From Pseudomonas viridiflava (lineage in GTDB: Bacteria; Pseudomonadota; Gammaproteobacteria; Pseudomonadales; Pseudomonadaceae): a stretch of DNA of 49,523 bases. The notes beneath the pieces are model-generated. The model saw nothing but the letters and a program-made list of their open reading frames with translations. It had not been told where the DNA came from and did not search any database. Shown one piece after another: positions 26,782 to 35,248 of this stretch. The position numbers and the translations under genes are program-made. The stretch's first letter is position 1; every line of letters starts with the position of its first letter. The stretch spans positions 1-49,523 of the forward strand of contig NZ_LKEH01000032.1 in the NCBI RefSeq assembly GCF_001642795.1, given 5' to 3'.

Positions 26782-26897
26782 AACAGTCCGGCAGCGAATG
26801 CGACGTGCTTCACGCGCCTTGAATAATGACCGTTTCCTAAACAACGGCCGTAGGTTATAAAGCCTCGTTGGTATCATCATTGATTGGGAGATCGGGA

Positions 26898-27191
26898 ATG
26901 GATTCTAAAGAGCGTCAACTAACGGAATTGCTCGGGCTGACTGCCCGTACCTTGACCCACCTCACCGCCTCCATGACCTCCATGTCCTTTGAACTGTTGC
27001 GTAGCGAAGACGAAGTCACGCGCACCGCCGGACGCCGCATGATCGATCGCATGGCGACCATCAGCTCGGGGCTCGATGAGCACTGGCGTCTGATCGGCGA
27101 CCTGACCGGCGTGCACCTGGCCCAGGAACAGATCGAAACCGTGACCGAAATCCAGCTGCAGCGCAAGGTTGTCACACCGATCGTCGGTTGA
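26898..27191 (+). CDS. Conserved hypothetical protein, 97 residues
   Basis: A small, predicted helical, soluble protein (MDSKERQLTELLGL...). It contains S-M-T-S-M-S-F-E-L-L and R-M-I-D-R-M-A-T-I stretches with a Met-rich amphipathic pattern. ATG 26898 is chosen because of the GGAG upstream and the lack of conservation signals before it. A protein occupies the same place next to argF in P. aeruginosa, so it is a conserved gene of unknown function. No enzyme motif is visible. Confidence 0.8.
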   Translation: MDSKERQLTELLGLTARTLTHLTASMTSMSFELLRSEDEVTRTAGRRMIDRMATISSGLDEHWRLIGDLTGVHLAQEQIETVTEIQLQRKVVTPIVG

Positions 27192-27322
27192 CCGACGAAG
27201 CATCCGTCGGCCTGATGGCCCCTGATTCATGATGCGAAGCCGAGTGGCGAAGGCCGTCTACACGCACCATAGTGATTGTTCCGCAATCGAACGGATTGCC
27301 ACGACACCACTATGAGGCTGCG

Positions 27323-29431
27323 ATGACCCGGACCGAACACCACCGTGCCTGTCATCTGTGTGAGGCCATTTGCGGCCTGACCATCGAAACCACGCTCGAG
27401 CCTGACGCGACGCGAAGAATCACCTCGATCAAGGGGGATCCGCTCGACAGTTTCAGCCGCGGCCATATTTGCCCCAAGGCCGTCGCGCTGCAGGACATCC
27501 AGAATGACCCTGATCGCCTGCGCCAGCCCATGCTGCGTTCAGGCGATCAATGGCAGCCGATTGCCTGGCAGGATGCGTTCGAGCTGGTAGCCGAGCGGCT
27601 GTCCGCTATCCAGCAACGCTATGGTCAGAATGCCGTAGCGGTCTATCAGGGTAACCCCAGCGTTCACAACTATGGGTTGATGACCCACAGCAATTACTTT
27701 CTCGGTCTGCTCAAGACGCGCAATCGCTTCTCCGCAACGTCTGTGGACCAGTTGCCTCATCACCTGACCAGTTTTCTGATGTACGGCCACGGCATGCTGC
27801 TGCCGATTCCGGACATCGATCACACGGATTTCATGCTGATTCTGGGCGGCAATCCGTTGGCTTCGAATGGCAGCATCATGACCGTCCCCGACGTTGAGAA
27901 GCGTTTGAAAGCCATACAGACTCGCGGCGGAAAGGTTGTGGTCGTCGACCCGCGACGCAGCGAGACCGCCGCCATTGCCGATCAGCACCTGTTCGTGCGC
28001 CCCGGCGGCGACGCTGCATTGCTGTTCGGGTTGCTTCATACGCTGTTCGAAGAAGGTCTGACCCGTGACAGCCATTTGCCTGTCGATGGACTCGATCAGG
28101 TGCGGGAGGCCATTTCCGATTTCAGTGCCGAAGCCATGAGTCTGCGCTGTGGCATCGACGCGCAACAGATCCGTCAGTTGGCCAGGGATTTCGCAGCCGC
28201 CGAGACAGCTGTCTGCTACGGACGCATGGGTGTTTCGACCCAGGCATTCGGGACCCTGTGCCATTGGCTGGTGCAGCTCATCAACCTGGTGACCGGCAAC
28301 CTTGACCGTGTCGGTGGGGTGCTCTGTACCCAGCCTGCGGTGGACATCGTTGGCTCTACGTCTGGCGGTCACTTCAATCGCTGGCAGAGCCGCGTGTCCG
28401 GTCTGCCTGAATACGGTGGTGAATTGCCGGTCTCGGCGCTGGCCGAGGAGATGCTGCATGAAGGGGAGGGGCGCGTGCGTGCGCTGGTGACGGTTGCAGG
28501 CAACCCAGTGTTGTCGACGCCGAACGGACGCCAACTCGAAAGAGCCCTTGAAGGGCTGGAGTTCATGGTCAGCATCGACCTGTATATCAATGAAACCACT
28601 CGCTATGCCGACCTGATTCTGCCGTCCACCTCCGCGCTGGAGAATGACCACTACGACACCACCTTCAATACTCTCGCGGTGCGTAACATCACCCGCTTCA
28701 ATCGAGCGATCTTCGACAAGCCCGAAGGCGCACTGCATGACTGGGAAATCTTCGTCGGCCTGGCCAGGGCATTTGCTGCCAGGACTCAGAAAGACCTGAA
28801 GCCCACCATGCCACCCGCGCAGATGATCGATCATGGCCTGCGCAGCGGGCGTTATGGCGATGCATCGGTTCACAAGCTTTCGCTGGCGACGCTGGACAAT
28901 CATCCTCACGGTCTAGATCTGGGAGCGCTGCAACCGAACCTCAGCGAGCGCCTGAAGACCGCCAACGGCCATGTTCAGGCAGCGCCCGACGTCATCATGG
29001 CCGACCTGGCCCGTTTCAGAGACGCCCCCGTGCCGCAGCCGGACCAATTGTTGTTGATTGGACGTCGCCACGTGCGCAGCAACAATTCCTGGATGCACAA
29101 TTATCATCGGTTGGTGAAGGGCAAGCCGCGTCATCAGTTACTGATGCATCCCGACGACTTGAGCCGTCGAGGTTTGAACGACGGGCAGCAGGTGCGCGTC
29201 AGCTCGCGGGTCGGCATGATCGAGGTTGAGGTCGTGGGCAGTTTGGACATGATGCCCGGTGTGGTCAGCCTGCCTCACGGCTGGGGCCACGCACGTGCCG
29301 GTGTGCGCATGGAAATTGCGCAGAATCAGCCCGGTGTCAGCGCCAATGACCTGACCGACGAACGTCAGCTGGATGTGCTTTCCGGCAACGCGGCGCTGAA
29401 TGGCGTACCGGTGCAGGTCGCCGCGTGTTGA
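27323..29431 (+). CDS. Molybdopterin-dependent oxidoreductase
   Basis: A 702-residue protein of the DMSO reductase superfamily. The N-terminal [4Fe-4S] site C-H-L-C-E-A-I-C plus a fourth Cys in G-H-I-C-P-K is intact. The Mo-bis-MGD domains follow, with G-G-N-P-L-A-S-N-G and V-V-D-P-R-R-S-E-T-A. The C-terminal MopB domain (L-L-I-G-R-R-H-V-R-S-N-N-S-W-M-H-N) ends the protein. There is no signal peptide, so it is cytoplasmic. No separate electron-transfer subunit is adjacent, so partner and substrate are unknown. ATG 27323 has GAGG upstream and places the Cys motif about 10 residues from the N-terminus, as in the family. Confidence 0.9.
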   Translation: MTRTEHHRACHLCEAICGLTIETTLEPDATRRITSIKGDPLDSFSRGHICPKAVALQDIQNDPDRLRQPMLRSGDQWQPIAWQDAFELVAERLSAIQQRYGQNAVAVYQGNPSVHNYGLMTHSNYFLGLLKTRNRFSATSVDQLPHHLTSFLMYGHGMLLPIPDIDHTDFMLILGGNPLASNGSIMTVPDVEKRLKAIQTRGGKVVVVDPRRSETAAIADQHLFVRPGGDAALLFGLLHTLFEEGLTRDSHLPVDGLDQVREAISDFSAEAMSLRCGIDAQQIRQLARDFAAAETAVCYGRMGVSTQAFGTLCHWLVQLINLVTGNLDRVGGVLCTQPAVDIVGSTSGGHFNRWQSRVSGLPEYGGELPVSALAEEMLHEGEGRVRALVTVAGNPVLSTPNGRQLERALEGLEFMVSIDLYINETTRYADLILPSTSALENDHYDTTFNTLAVRNITRFNRAIFDKPEGALHDWEIFVGLARAFAARTQKDLKPTMPPAQMIDHGLRSGRYGDASVHKLSLATLDNHPHGLDLGALQPNLSERLKTANGHVQAAPDVIMADLARFRDAPVPQPDQLLLIGRRHVRSNNSWMHNYHRLVKGKPRHQLLMHPDDLSRRGLNDGQQVRVSSRVGMIEVEVVGSLDMMPGVVSLPHGWGHARAGVRMEIAQNQPGVSANDLTDERQLDVLSGNAALNGVPVQVAAC

Positions 29432-29519
29432 GGTTCAAGACAGAGCGTCTCAGTCGGGATTCCGTTACAATGCGCCACCGTGCCGACAACTGAGTCGGAA
29501 AATTCAGCCGAGGTGCTTC

Positions 29520-29846
29520 ATGGATATCATCGAAACGATCAAAGAGCAGATTGCCAACAACACCATTCTGCTTTACATGAAAGGCGCTCCAAACGCGCCA
29601 CAGTGCGGCTTTTCGGCCAAGGCTTCCCAGGCGTTGATGGCGTGCGGCGAAAAATTCGCTTATGTCGACATCCTGCAGAACCCCGAAATCCGCGCCAATC
29701 TGCCCAAGTACGCCAACTGGCCGACGTTCCCACAGCTGTGGGTTGCCGGTGAACTGGTTGGCGGCAGCGACATCATCACCGAGATGATGGCTGACGGCTC
29801 GCTTCAAGAGCTGGTCAAGACTGCATCGGCCGCCAAGGCCGAGTAA
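29520..29846 (+). CDS. grxD: Monothiol glutaredoxin
   Basis: A 108-residue Grx4-type glutaredoxin with the monothiol site C-G-F-S (about residue 29). The glutathione-binding W-P-T-F-P-Q-L-W and G-G-S-D-I segments follow. Such proteins carry a glutathione-ligated [2Fe-2S] cluster and deliver it to target proteins, and help sense iron. It sits next to bfr and bfd, which fits an iron-handling neighbourhood. ATG 29520 is preceded by GAGG. Confidence 0.95.
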   Translation: MDIIETIKEQIANNTILLYMKGAPNAPQCGFSAKASQALMACGEKFAYVDILQNPEIRANLPKYANWPTFPQLWVAGELVGGSDIITEMMADGSLQELVKTASAAKAE

Positions 29847-29910
29847 GACGGTGATTTGATGGGTCGGTAGCAATACACGCCGGTTCATCAAGCCGTTCTA
29901 CAGACAAGAA

Positions 29911-29944
29911 AAAGCCCGCTCTCCAATGGAGGCGGGCTTTTTTC
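29911..29944. terminator. Bidirectional terminator of grxD and bfr
   Basis: AAAGCCCGC (29911-29919) and GCGGGCTTT (29932-29940) pair, flanked by A-rich sequence on the left and TTTTT on the right. It can serve both convergent genes. Confidence 0.85.
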
Positions 29945-29963
29945 GTATCAGCGGATCGACGTA

Positions 29964-30434
29964 TCAGTCGCCCATCTGCGACTGCAGGTAATTTTCGATA
30001 CCCACTTTGTCGATCAGACCCAGCTGGGTTTCCAGCCAGTCGATGTGCTCTTCCTTGGGCTCGAGGATGTCTTCCAGCAGCTCACGGCTGCCAAAGTCGC
30101 CAACGGTTTCAAAGTGAGCGATGGCAGCTTTCAGATCAGCCAGGCCTTTCTGTTCGATCTTGAGGTCACACTCCAGCATTTCCTTGGTGTGCTCGCCGAT
30201 CAGGATCTTGCCCAGGTCCTGCAGGTTAGGCAGGCCTTCCAGAAACAGGATGCGCTTGATGACCTTGTCAGCATGCTTCATCGCGTCGATAGACTCGTGA
30301 TACTCATGCGCACCGAGCTTTTTCAGACCCCAGTCTTCGTACATGCGTGCATGCAGAAAGTACTGGTTGATGGCGACCAGCTCGTTACCGAGGATCTTGT
30401 TGAGATGCTGGATGACTGTAATGTCGCCTTTCAT
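29964..30434 (-). CDS. bfr: Bacterioferritin subunit, haem type with degenerate ferroxidase site
   Basis: A 156-residue bacterioferritin, an iron-storage cage subunit. The haem-ligating Met52 is present in D-A-M-K-H-A-D. Ferroxidase ligands Glu18, His54, Glu94 and His130 are present. However, position 51 is Ala (GCG, 30289 region) where Glu bridges the di-iron site, and position 127 is Lys (AAG, about 30053) instead of Glu. The site should not bind a normal di-iron centre. In P. putida and Neisseria, bacterioferritin is made of two subunits, one with the ferroxidase and one with the haem Met; this looks like the haem subunit. bfd, the ferredoxin that releases iron through the haem, is next door. 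Confidence 0.92.
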   Translation of the reverse strand: MKGDITVIQHLNKILGNELVAINQYFLHARMYEDWGLKKLGAHEYHESIDAMKHADKVIKRILFLEGLPNLQDLGKILIGEHTKEMLECDLKIEQKGLADLKAAIAHFETVGDFGSRELLEDILEPKEEHIDWLETQLGLIDKVGIENYLQSQMGD

Positions 30435-30597
30435 GTTCGTGGTCCTGCCGATGGCTTGTGTATATAAGCCGCGAGTGTGAGCTGCACGCGAATGTCTGTC
30501 AAACCTAAGTTATTGAATAATAAGTGAATTTAAATAGGAATAAGAATGTTTGAGTTCCGCATCTTGACGCTAAGCGCTTGAATTACAGGCATAAAAA

Positions 30598-30618
30598 AAC
30601 CGGACATCGAGTCCGGTT
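30598..30618 (-). terminator. bfd terminator
   Basis: AACCGGAC and GTCCGGTT form a perfect 8-bp stem with a 5-base loop. On the minus strand it is followed by TTTTT, just after the bfd stop. Confidence 0.85.
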
Positions 30619-30634
30619 CTTTGAAATAGGGTAA

Positions 30635-30853
30635 TCAGGCCGCAGTAAATTCTGTCGTATAGGCCAGTGCAGCGTGGCTGCTTTGAAGCTCGGTCAGGGT
30701 GTCACGCACCACTTCCTTGGCCAGGCAGGCACATTTCCCACATTTACTTGCAACACCCAGCGTCTCGCGAACTTCGCGATAACTGCAGCAGCCCTCCAGA
30801 ATTGCTTCCCGGATTTGACCGTCAGTAACACCTTGGCAGAGACAAACATACAT
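30635..30853 (-). CDS. bfd: Bacterioferritin-associated ferredoxin
   Basis: A 72-residue [2Fe-2S] protein with ligands C-L-C at residues 4 and 6 and C-G-K-C near residues 38-41, the BFD/fer2_BFD pattern. It binds bacterioferritin over the haem and supplies electrons to reduce and release stored iron. A Fur-like box lies upstream, so it should be made under iron starvation, when iron must be released. It is upstream of bfr on the same strand but has its own terminator. Confidence 0.95.
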   Translation of the reverse strand: MYVCLCQGVTDGQIREAILEGCCSYREVRETLGVASKCGKCACLAKEVVRDTLTELQSSHAALAYTTEFTAA

Positions 30854-30901
30854 AAGCTATGGACCATCGCTGGTTTATGGCTGGGTGATCCGGAGCTTAA
30901 T

Positions 30902-30920
30902 GGTAATGAGAATGCTTGTC
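30902..30920 (-). promoter_or_regulatory. Fur-like box upstream of bfd
   Basis: GGTAATGAGAATGCTTGTC matches 14 of the 19 positions of the Fur consensus, with the central TAATGA-AAT part best kept. It is about 50 bases before the bfd ATG. Confidence 0.65.
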
Positions 30921-31010
30921 AAAACTGTTTTAGGTTCGATTCAGGTAGGGCGATGAGTGGTAAATCCCGGGATCTTATTGCCTGTACTTCTGCACGGCAG
31001 GCATGAAAAA

Positions 31011-31027
31011 ACCGGCACTGGGCCGGT
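31011..31027 (-). terminator. rnt terminator
   Basis: ACCGGC (31011-31016) pairs with GCCGGT (31022-31027). On the minus strand the stem is followed by TTTTTC, 20 bases beyond the rnt stop. Confidence 0.8.
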
Positions 31028-31047
31028 CTGTTCATAAGCGGGGTGAC

Positions 31048-31728
31048 TCAGTCGTCGAAGTCTTCCCAGCCGCCCATTTCCTTCCAGCGGTTGACGATGC
31101 CGCAGAACAGCTCTGCCGTCTTTTCCGTGTCGTAGCGGGCCGAGTGGGCTTCGCGGCCGTCGAAGTCGATACCGGCAGCCTGACAGGCTTTGGCCAGTAC
31201 GGTCTGACCGTAGGCCAGGCCTGCGAGCGTTGCCGTGTCGAAGCTTGAGAACGGGTGAAACGGATTGCGTTTCATGTCCAGGCGCGCGACGGCTGCGTTC
31301 AGAAAGCCCAGATCGAAGCTGGCGTTGTGGCCGACCAGCACCGCGCGCTTGCAGCCGTTGGCCTTGAGGGCCTTGCGCACGCCGCGGAAGATATCGTTCA
31401 GGGCGGTTTCTTCGCTGACTGCCATGCGCAACGGGTGATCGAGCTTGATCCCGGTGAACTCCAGCGCAGCGGCTTCGATGTTGGCACCTTCGAAGGGCTC
31501 TACGCGGAAGAAATGAGTGTGCTCCGGGAACACGAATCCTCTTTCATCCATGCCGATGGTGACGGCCGCAATTTCCAGCAGTGCATCGGTGGCCGAATTG
31601 AAGCCGCCGGTTTCTACGTCGATGACGACCGGCAGGTAGCCGCGAAAGCGGGCCGCCATCGGGTGACGCGATCCAACACCGCCGCCACCATGACCTTCCG
31701 GTTCGTCGTCGAAATGATCTTCACTCAC
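31048..31728 (-). CDS. rnt: Ribonuclease T
   Basis: A 226-residue DEDDh exonuclease that trims the 3' CCA end of tRNA and other stable RNAs. Visible catalytic parts are V-I-D-V-E-T-G-G-F (Exo I), H-N-A-S-F-D-L-G-F (Exo II) and A-H-S-A-R-Y-D-T-E-K-T (Exo III with the His). The first 25 residues are a charged, Gly/His-rich extension before the fold. Its start overlaps the pyrC stop by 4 bases, so the two are coupled. Confidence 0.95.
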   Translation of the reverse strand: MSEDHFDDEPEGHGGGGVGSRHPMAARFRGYLPVVIDVETGGFNSATDALLEIAAVTIGMDERGFVFPEHTHFFRVEPFEGANIEAAALEFTGIKLDHPLRMAVSEETALNDIFRGVRKALKANGCKRAVLVGHNASFDLGFLNAAVARLDMKRNPFHPFSSFDTATLAGLAYGQTVLAKACQAAGIDFDGREAHSARYDTEKTAELFCGIVNRWKEMGGWEDFDD

Positions 31729-32768
31729 GCGTTTTCCTCCAGGCGCCAGTGCAGTTTTTCACCTGCACGCAGCGGTATTACGGACAACTCGCCAAACGGC
31801 AGGCTGGCAGGGGCGGTCCACTCTTCACGCACCAGCGTGATGGTGTCCTGGTTGGCAGGCAGGCCGTAGAACGCCGGACCGTGAAGGCTGGCGAAGCCCT
31901 CCAGTTTGTCCAGCGCGTTACGTTGCTCGAAGGCTTCTGCGTACATTTCGATAGCGGCGTAAGCGGTGTAGCAACCGGCGCAGCCGCATGCCGCTTCCTT
32001 GGCGTGTTGCGCATGCGGGGCGGAATCGGTACCCAGAAAGAACTTGCCGTTGCCACTGGTGGCAGCATCCAGCAGGGACGTCTGGTGGGTGTTGCGCTTG
32101 AGGATCGGCAGGCAGTAGAAGTGCGGGCGAATGCCACCGACCAGCATGTGATTGCGGTTATAGAGCAGGTGATGCGCAGTGATGGTCGCCGCGACATTGG
32201 CCGATGCTTCGTTGACGAACTGCACGGCCTCGCCAGTGGTGATGTGTTCAAACACCACTTTCAGTGCCGGGAAACGCTCGACGACGCGACGCAGGTGCTC
32301 GTCAATAAAGACTTTTTCGCGATCGAATACGTCGATCTCGCCACGTGTGACCTCGCCGTGCACCAGCAGCAGCATGCCGACTTCGGCCATGGCTTCAAGG
32401 GCAGGGAAGATCCTGTCGATGCTGGTCACGCCCGAATCGGAGTTGGTCGTGGCGCCGGCCGGATACAGCTTGGCGGCGTGGACGAAACCGCTGGCCTTGG
32501 CCGTGCGAATGTCTTCGGGCGTTGTCTGGTCGGTGAGATAAAGCACCATCAACGGCTCGAAGCGGCTGCCGGCCGGGCGTGCAGCGAGAATGCGCTGGCG
32601 ATAGGCATCGGCCTGCTGCGCATTGCGAACGGGCGGCACGAGGTTGGGCATGATGATTGCGCGGCCAAAGGTGCGCGCTACGTCAGCGACGGTATGGGGC
32701 AAAACAGCTCCGTCACGGAGATGGATGTGCCAGTCGTCGGGACGCAGAAGGGTCAGGCGGTCAGACAT
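31725..32768 (-). CDS. pyrC: Dihydroorotase
   Basis: A 347-residue class II dihydroorotase of pyrimidine synthesis that cyclises carbamoyl aspartate. Zinc and substrate residues are visible: D-D-W-H-I-H-L-R-D near residue 12, the carboxylated Lys in K-L-Y-P-A-G-A-T-T-N, His in L-L-V-H-G-E and V-F-E-H-I-T-T, and Asp in G-T-D-S-A-P-H. ATG 32768 gives the usual MSDRLTLLRPDDWH start; an upstream ATG adds 7 residues without support. Confidence 0.95.
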   Translation of the reverse strand: MSDRLTLLRPDDWHIHLRDGAVLPHTVADVARTFGRAIIMPNLVPPVRNAQQADAYRQRILAARPAGSRFEPLMVLYLTDQTTPEDIRTAKASGFVHAAKLYPAGATTNSDSGVTSIDRIFPALEAMAEVGMLLLVHGEVTRGEIDVFDREKVFIDEHLRRVVERFPALKVVFEHITTGEAVQFVNEASANVAATITAHHLLYNRNHMLVGGIRPHFYCLPILKRNTHQTSLLDAATSGNGKFFLGTDSAPHAQHAKEAACGCAGCYTAYAAIEMYAEAFEQRNALDKLEGFASLHGPAFYGLPANQDTITLVREEWTAPASLPFGELSVIPLRAGEKLHWRLEENA

Positions 32769-32914
32769 TGGGGATTCCAGGCGGGTCAAACTCGCAGGGA
32801 ATGCTACCGGAAAAGACTCTCTCAGGCACTCGCTATCAAGTTTTGTAGGAAGTTACCGATAGCCCGACATAGAAACCGTATTTCGTTTCGCGATCATTTC
32901 AAGTGGAGCCTCCC

Positions 32915-33817
32915 GTGCGCCAGCGATATCTAGCCCTGCTCAGCGTGTTCGCCAGCCTTCCAGCGATGGCTATCAATTTCCAGACGCGTCTGGAAAGCAT
33001 CGAATGGAAAGTCGAAGGCGATCAGTTCGAGTGCCGTCTGACTCAGCCCATCACCGACTTCGGTGTGGGTGAGTTCGTGCGCCGCGCGGGTGAGCAGGCC
33101 ACATTCCGGCTCAAGGCTTCCTACAACATGCTGGGCAACGGTTCCGCCACGCTGCTGGCCGCTGCGGCACCGTGGCAGCCAGGCCGTGGCGACATCAACC
33201 TGGGGTCGGTGCGCGTCAGCAATGGCGAAATACCGTTCAACACCTCTCACGCTCAGGCCGGACGTCTTATCAACGGCCTGATGGAAGGGCGCACGCCACT
33301 GATTCGTCATTATTCCCGTGACGGCGGACAGATGGAGGTGCGTCTGTTGCCGGTCAAGTTCAGCAAGGCCTTCACTGAATATCAGGCCTGCACTGCCAAG
33401 CTGCTGCCGATGAATTTCGATCAGGTCAAACAGGCCGAAGTCGGCTTCCCTGGCGGTGGTATCGAACTGGATACGGCCGCAAAGGCACGGCTCGACAATA
33501 TGGTCGCCTATCTGAAGGCAGACCCGACGGTCAACCACGTCGAACTGGACGGGCATTCTGACAACAGCGGCAATCGCCTGACCAACCGCGACCTGTCACG
33601 TCGTCGTGCACTGGCGGTGATGGATTACCTGAAAGCCCAGGGCATTCCAGAGCAACAGATCACTCTGCGCTTTCATGGCGAGCGGTATCCACTCGCGCCC
33701 AACACCAACAACGCCAACCGCGCCCGCAACCGTCGTGTGAACGTGCACCTTGAACGCGTAGCGCCTGAAGAACGGCCGGTTCCAGTGGCCTCGGCGAGCG
33801 CTGCGCATACCTCCTGA
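32915..33817 (+). CDS. motY: Flagellar stator-associated protein MotY
   Basis: A 300-residue exported protein. The start is GTG 32915, 7 bases after GGAG, followed by a signal peptide (V-R-Q-R-Y-L-A-L-L-S-V-F-A-S-L-P-A-M-A). The N-terminal domain is the MotY-specific beta fold (F-Q-T-R-L-E-S-I-E-W). The C-terminal OmpA-like peptidoglycan-binding domain has D-G-H-S-D-N-S-G-N and N-R-A-R-N-R-R-V-N. In Pseudomonas and Vibrio MotY forms the T ring that fixes stators around the flagellar motor. It is not in a flagellar cluster, and neighbouring pyrC and argG match the P. aeruginosa order. Confidence 0.92.
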   Translation: MRQRYLALLSVFASLPAMAINFQTRLESIEWKVEGDQFECRLTQPITDFGVGEFVRRAGEQATFRLKASYNMLGNGSATLLAAAAPWQPGRGDINLGSVRVSNGEIPFNTSHAQAGRLINGLMEGRTPLIRHYSRDGGQMEVRLLPVKFSKAFTEYQACTAKLLPMNFDQVKQAEVGFPGGGIELDTAAKARLDNMVAYLKADPTVNHVELDGHSDNSGNRLTNRDLSRRRALAVMDYLKAQGIPEQQITLRFHGERYPLAPNTNNANRARNRRVNVHLERVAPEERPVPVASASAAHTS

Positions 33818-33832
33818 GACACCTCTTCTTTC

Positions 33833-33895
33833 TGTCGCGAGGCTGACAAAACCTGTCGCCTCGTCGTCAGAAGCTGTCGCCCCCCTGTAAATTTC
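33833..33895 (+). promoter_or_regulatory. Triple ArgR half-site array upstream of argG
   Basis: TGTCGC occurs at 33833, 33854 and 33875, spaced exactly 21 bp. The third copy is a complete TGTCGC-N8-AA; the first two have CA in place of AA. The repeat length equals the P. aeruginosa ArgR unit (TGTCGC-N8-AA-N5). The array ends about 55 bases before the argG ATG. Confidence 0.7.
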
Positions 33896-33949
33896 CTGCT
33901 TTGAACGGTAGAATCGTCGGTTTTCCGTACAACGCGGTGGAGTGATGGC

Positions 33950-35167
33950 ATGGCGGACGTAAACAAGGTAGTTCTCGCGTATTCCGGTGGTCTGGATACT
34001 TCGGTAATCCTCAAGTGGCTGCAGGACACGTACAACTGCGAAGTGGTGACTTTCACCGCTGACCTGGGTCAGGGCGAGGAAGTCGAGCCTGCACGCGCCA
34101 AGGCGCAGGCCATGGGCGTCAAGGAAATCTACATCGACGACCTGCGCGAAGAGTTCGTTCGCGACTTCGTGTTCCCGATGTTCCGTGCCAACACCGTCTA
34201 TGAAGGCGAGTACCTGCTGGGTACTTCCATCGCCCGTCCGCTGATCGCCAAGCGTCTGATCGAAATCGCCAACGAAACCGGCGCTGACGCCATTTCCCAC
34301 GGCGCAACCGGCAAAGGCAACGACCAGGTGCGTTTCGAACTGGGTGCCTACGCACTCAAGCCAGGCGTGAAAGTGATCGCTCCATGGCGCGAATGGGATC
34401 TGCTGTCGCGCGAGAAGCTGATGGACTACGCCGAGAAGCATGGCATTCCGATCGAGCGTCACGGCAAGAAGAAGTCCCCGTACTCCATGGATGCCAACCT
34501 GCTGCACATCTCCTATGAAGGCGGCGTGCTGGAAGACACCTGGACCGAGCACGAAGAGGATATGTGGCGCTGGACCAAGTCTCCAGAGGACGCGCCGAAC
34601 GTCGCGACCTATCTGGAACTGACCTACCGCAACGGCGACATCGTCGCGCTGGACGGCGTTGAAATGACCCCGGCGACCGTACTGGCCACCCTGAACCGCA
34701 TCGGCGGCGAAAACGGTATAGGTCGTCTGGACATCGTGGAAAACCGTTACGTGGGCATGAAGTCCCGTGGCTGCTACGAGACGCCTGGCGGCACCATCAT
34801 GCTGCGCGCCCACCGTGCGATCGAGTCGATCACCCTGGACCGCGAAGTCGCTCACCTCAAGGATGAGCTGATGGCCAAATACGCCAGCCTGATCTACACC
34901 GGCTACTGGTGGAGCCCTGAGCGTCTGATGCTGCAACAGATGATCGATGCGTCCCAGGCTCACGTGAACGGTGTTGTGCGCCTGAAGCTGTACAAGGGCA
35001 ACGTGATCGTTACCGGCCGCAAGTCGGATGATTCCCTGTTCGACGCCAACATCGCGACGTTTGAAGACGACGCTGGTGCCTACGATCAGGCTGACGCTGC
35101 CGGCTTCATCAAGCTCAACGCCCTGCGGATGCGTATTGCCGCAAACAAGGGCCGCAAGCTGTTCTGA
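33950..35167 (+). CDS. argG: Argininosuccinate synthase
   Basis: A 405-residue enzyme that joins citrulline and aspartate with ATP, the step after ArgF. The PP-loop A-Y-S-G-G-L-D-T-S-V-I is at residues 10-20. H-G-A-T-G-K-G-N-D-Q-V-R-F, S-P-Y-S-M-D-A-N-L and G-R-L-D-I-V-E-N-R are also intact. Codon use is strongly biased, as expected for a well-expressed gene. ATG 33950 is preceded by GGAGTG. Confidence 0.96.
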   Translation: MADVNKVVLAYSGGLDTSVILKWLQDTYNCEVVTFTADLGQGEEVEPARAKAQAMGVKEIYIDDLREEFVRDFVFPMFRANTVYEGEYLLGTSIARPLIAKRLIEIANETGADAISHGATGKGNDQVRFELGAYALKPGVKVIAPWREWDLLSREKLMDYAEKHGIPIERHGKKKSPYSMDANLLHISYEGGVLEDTWTEHEEDMWRWTKSPEDAPNVATYLELTYRNGDIVALDGVEMTPATVLATLNRIGGENGIGRLDIVENRYVGMKSRGCYETPGGTIMLRAHRAIESITLDREVAHLKDELMAKYASLIYTGYWWSPERLMLQQMIDASQAHVNGVVRLKLYKGNVIVTGRKSDDSLFDANIATFEDDAGAYDQADAAGFIKLNALRMRIAANKGRKLF

Positions 35168-35185
35168 TGCGGTCTCTCGCTTGAA

Positions 35186-35211
35186 AATGCAGCCCTTTCG
35201 GGGGCTGCATT
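35186..35211 (+). terminator. argG terminator-like hairpin
   Basis: AATGCAGCCC and GGGCTGCATT form a perfect 10-bp stem around a TTTCGG loop. Only a short T-run follows. Confidence 0.7.
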
Positions 35212-35248
35212 CTGATATGTCTACCGAACCTTCAGTCGGTGCAGGCAT

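Noticed and set aside
27539..28909. 456-residue open frame antisense to the molybdopterin oxidoreductase
   Set aside because: Shadow frame; His/Gln/Arg-rich composition without motifs.
33596..35248. 550-residue open frame antisense to argG
   Set aside because: A high-GC codon bias artefact opposite a strongly expressed gene. It crosses the argG control region and ends in motY.
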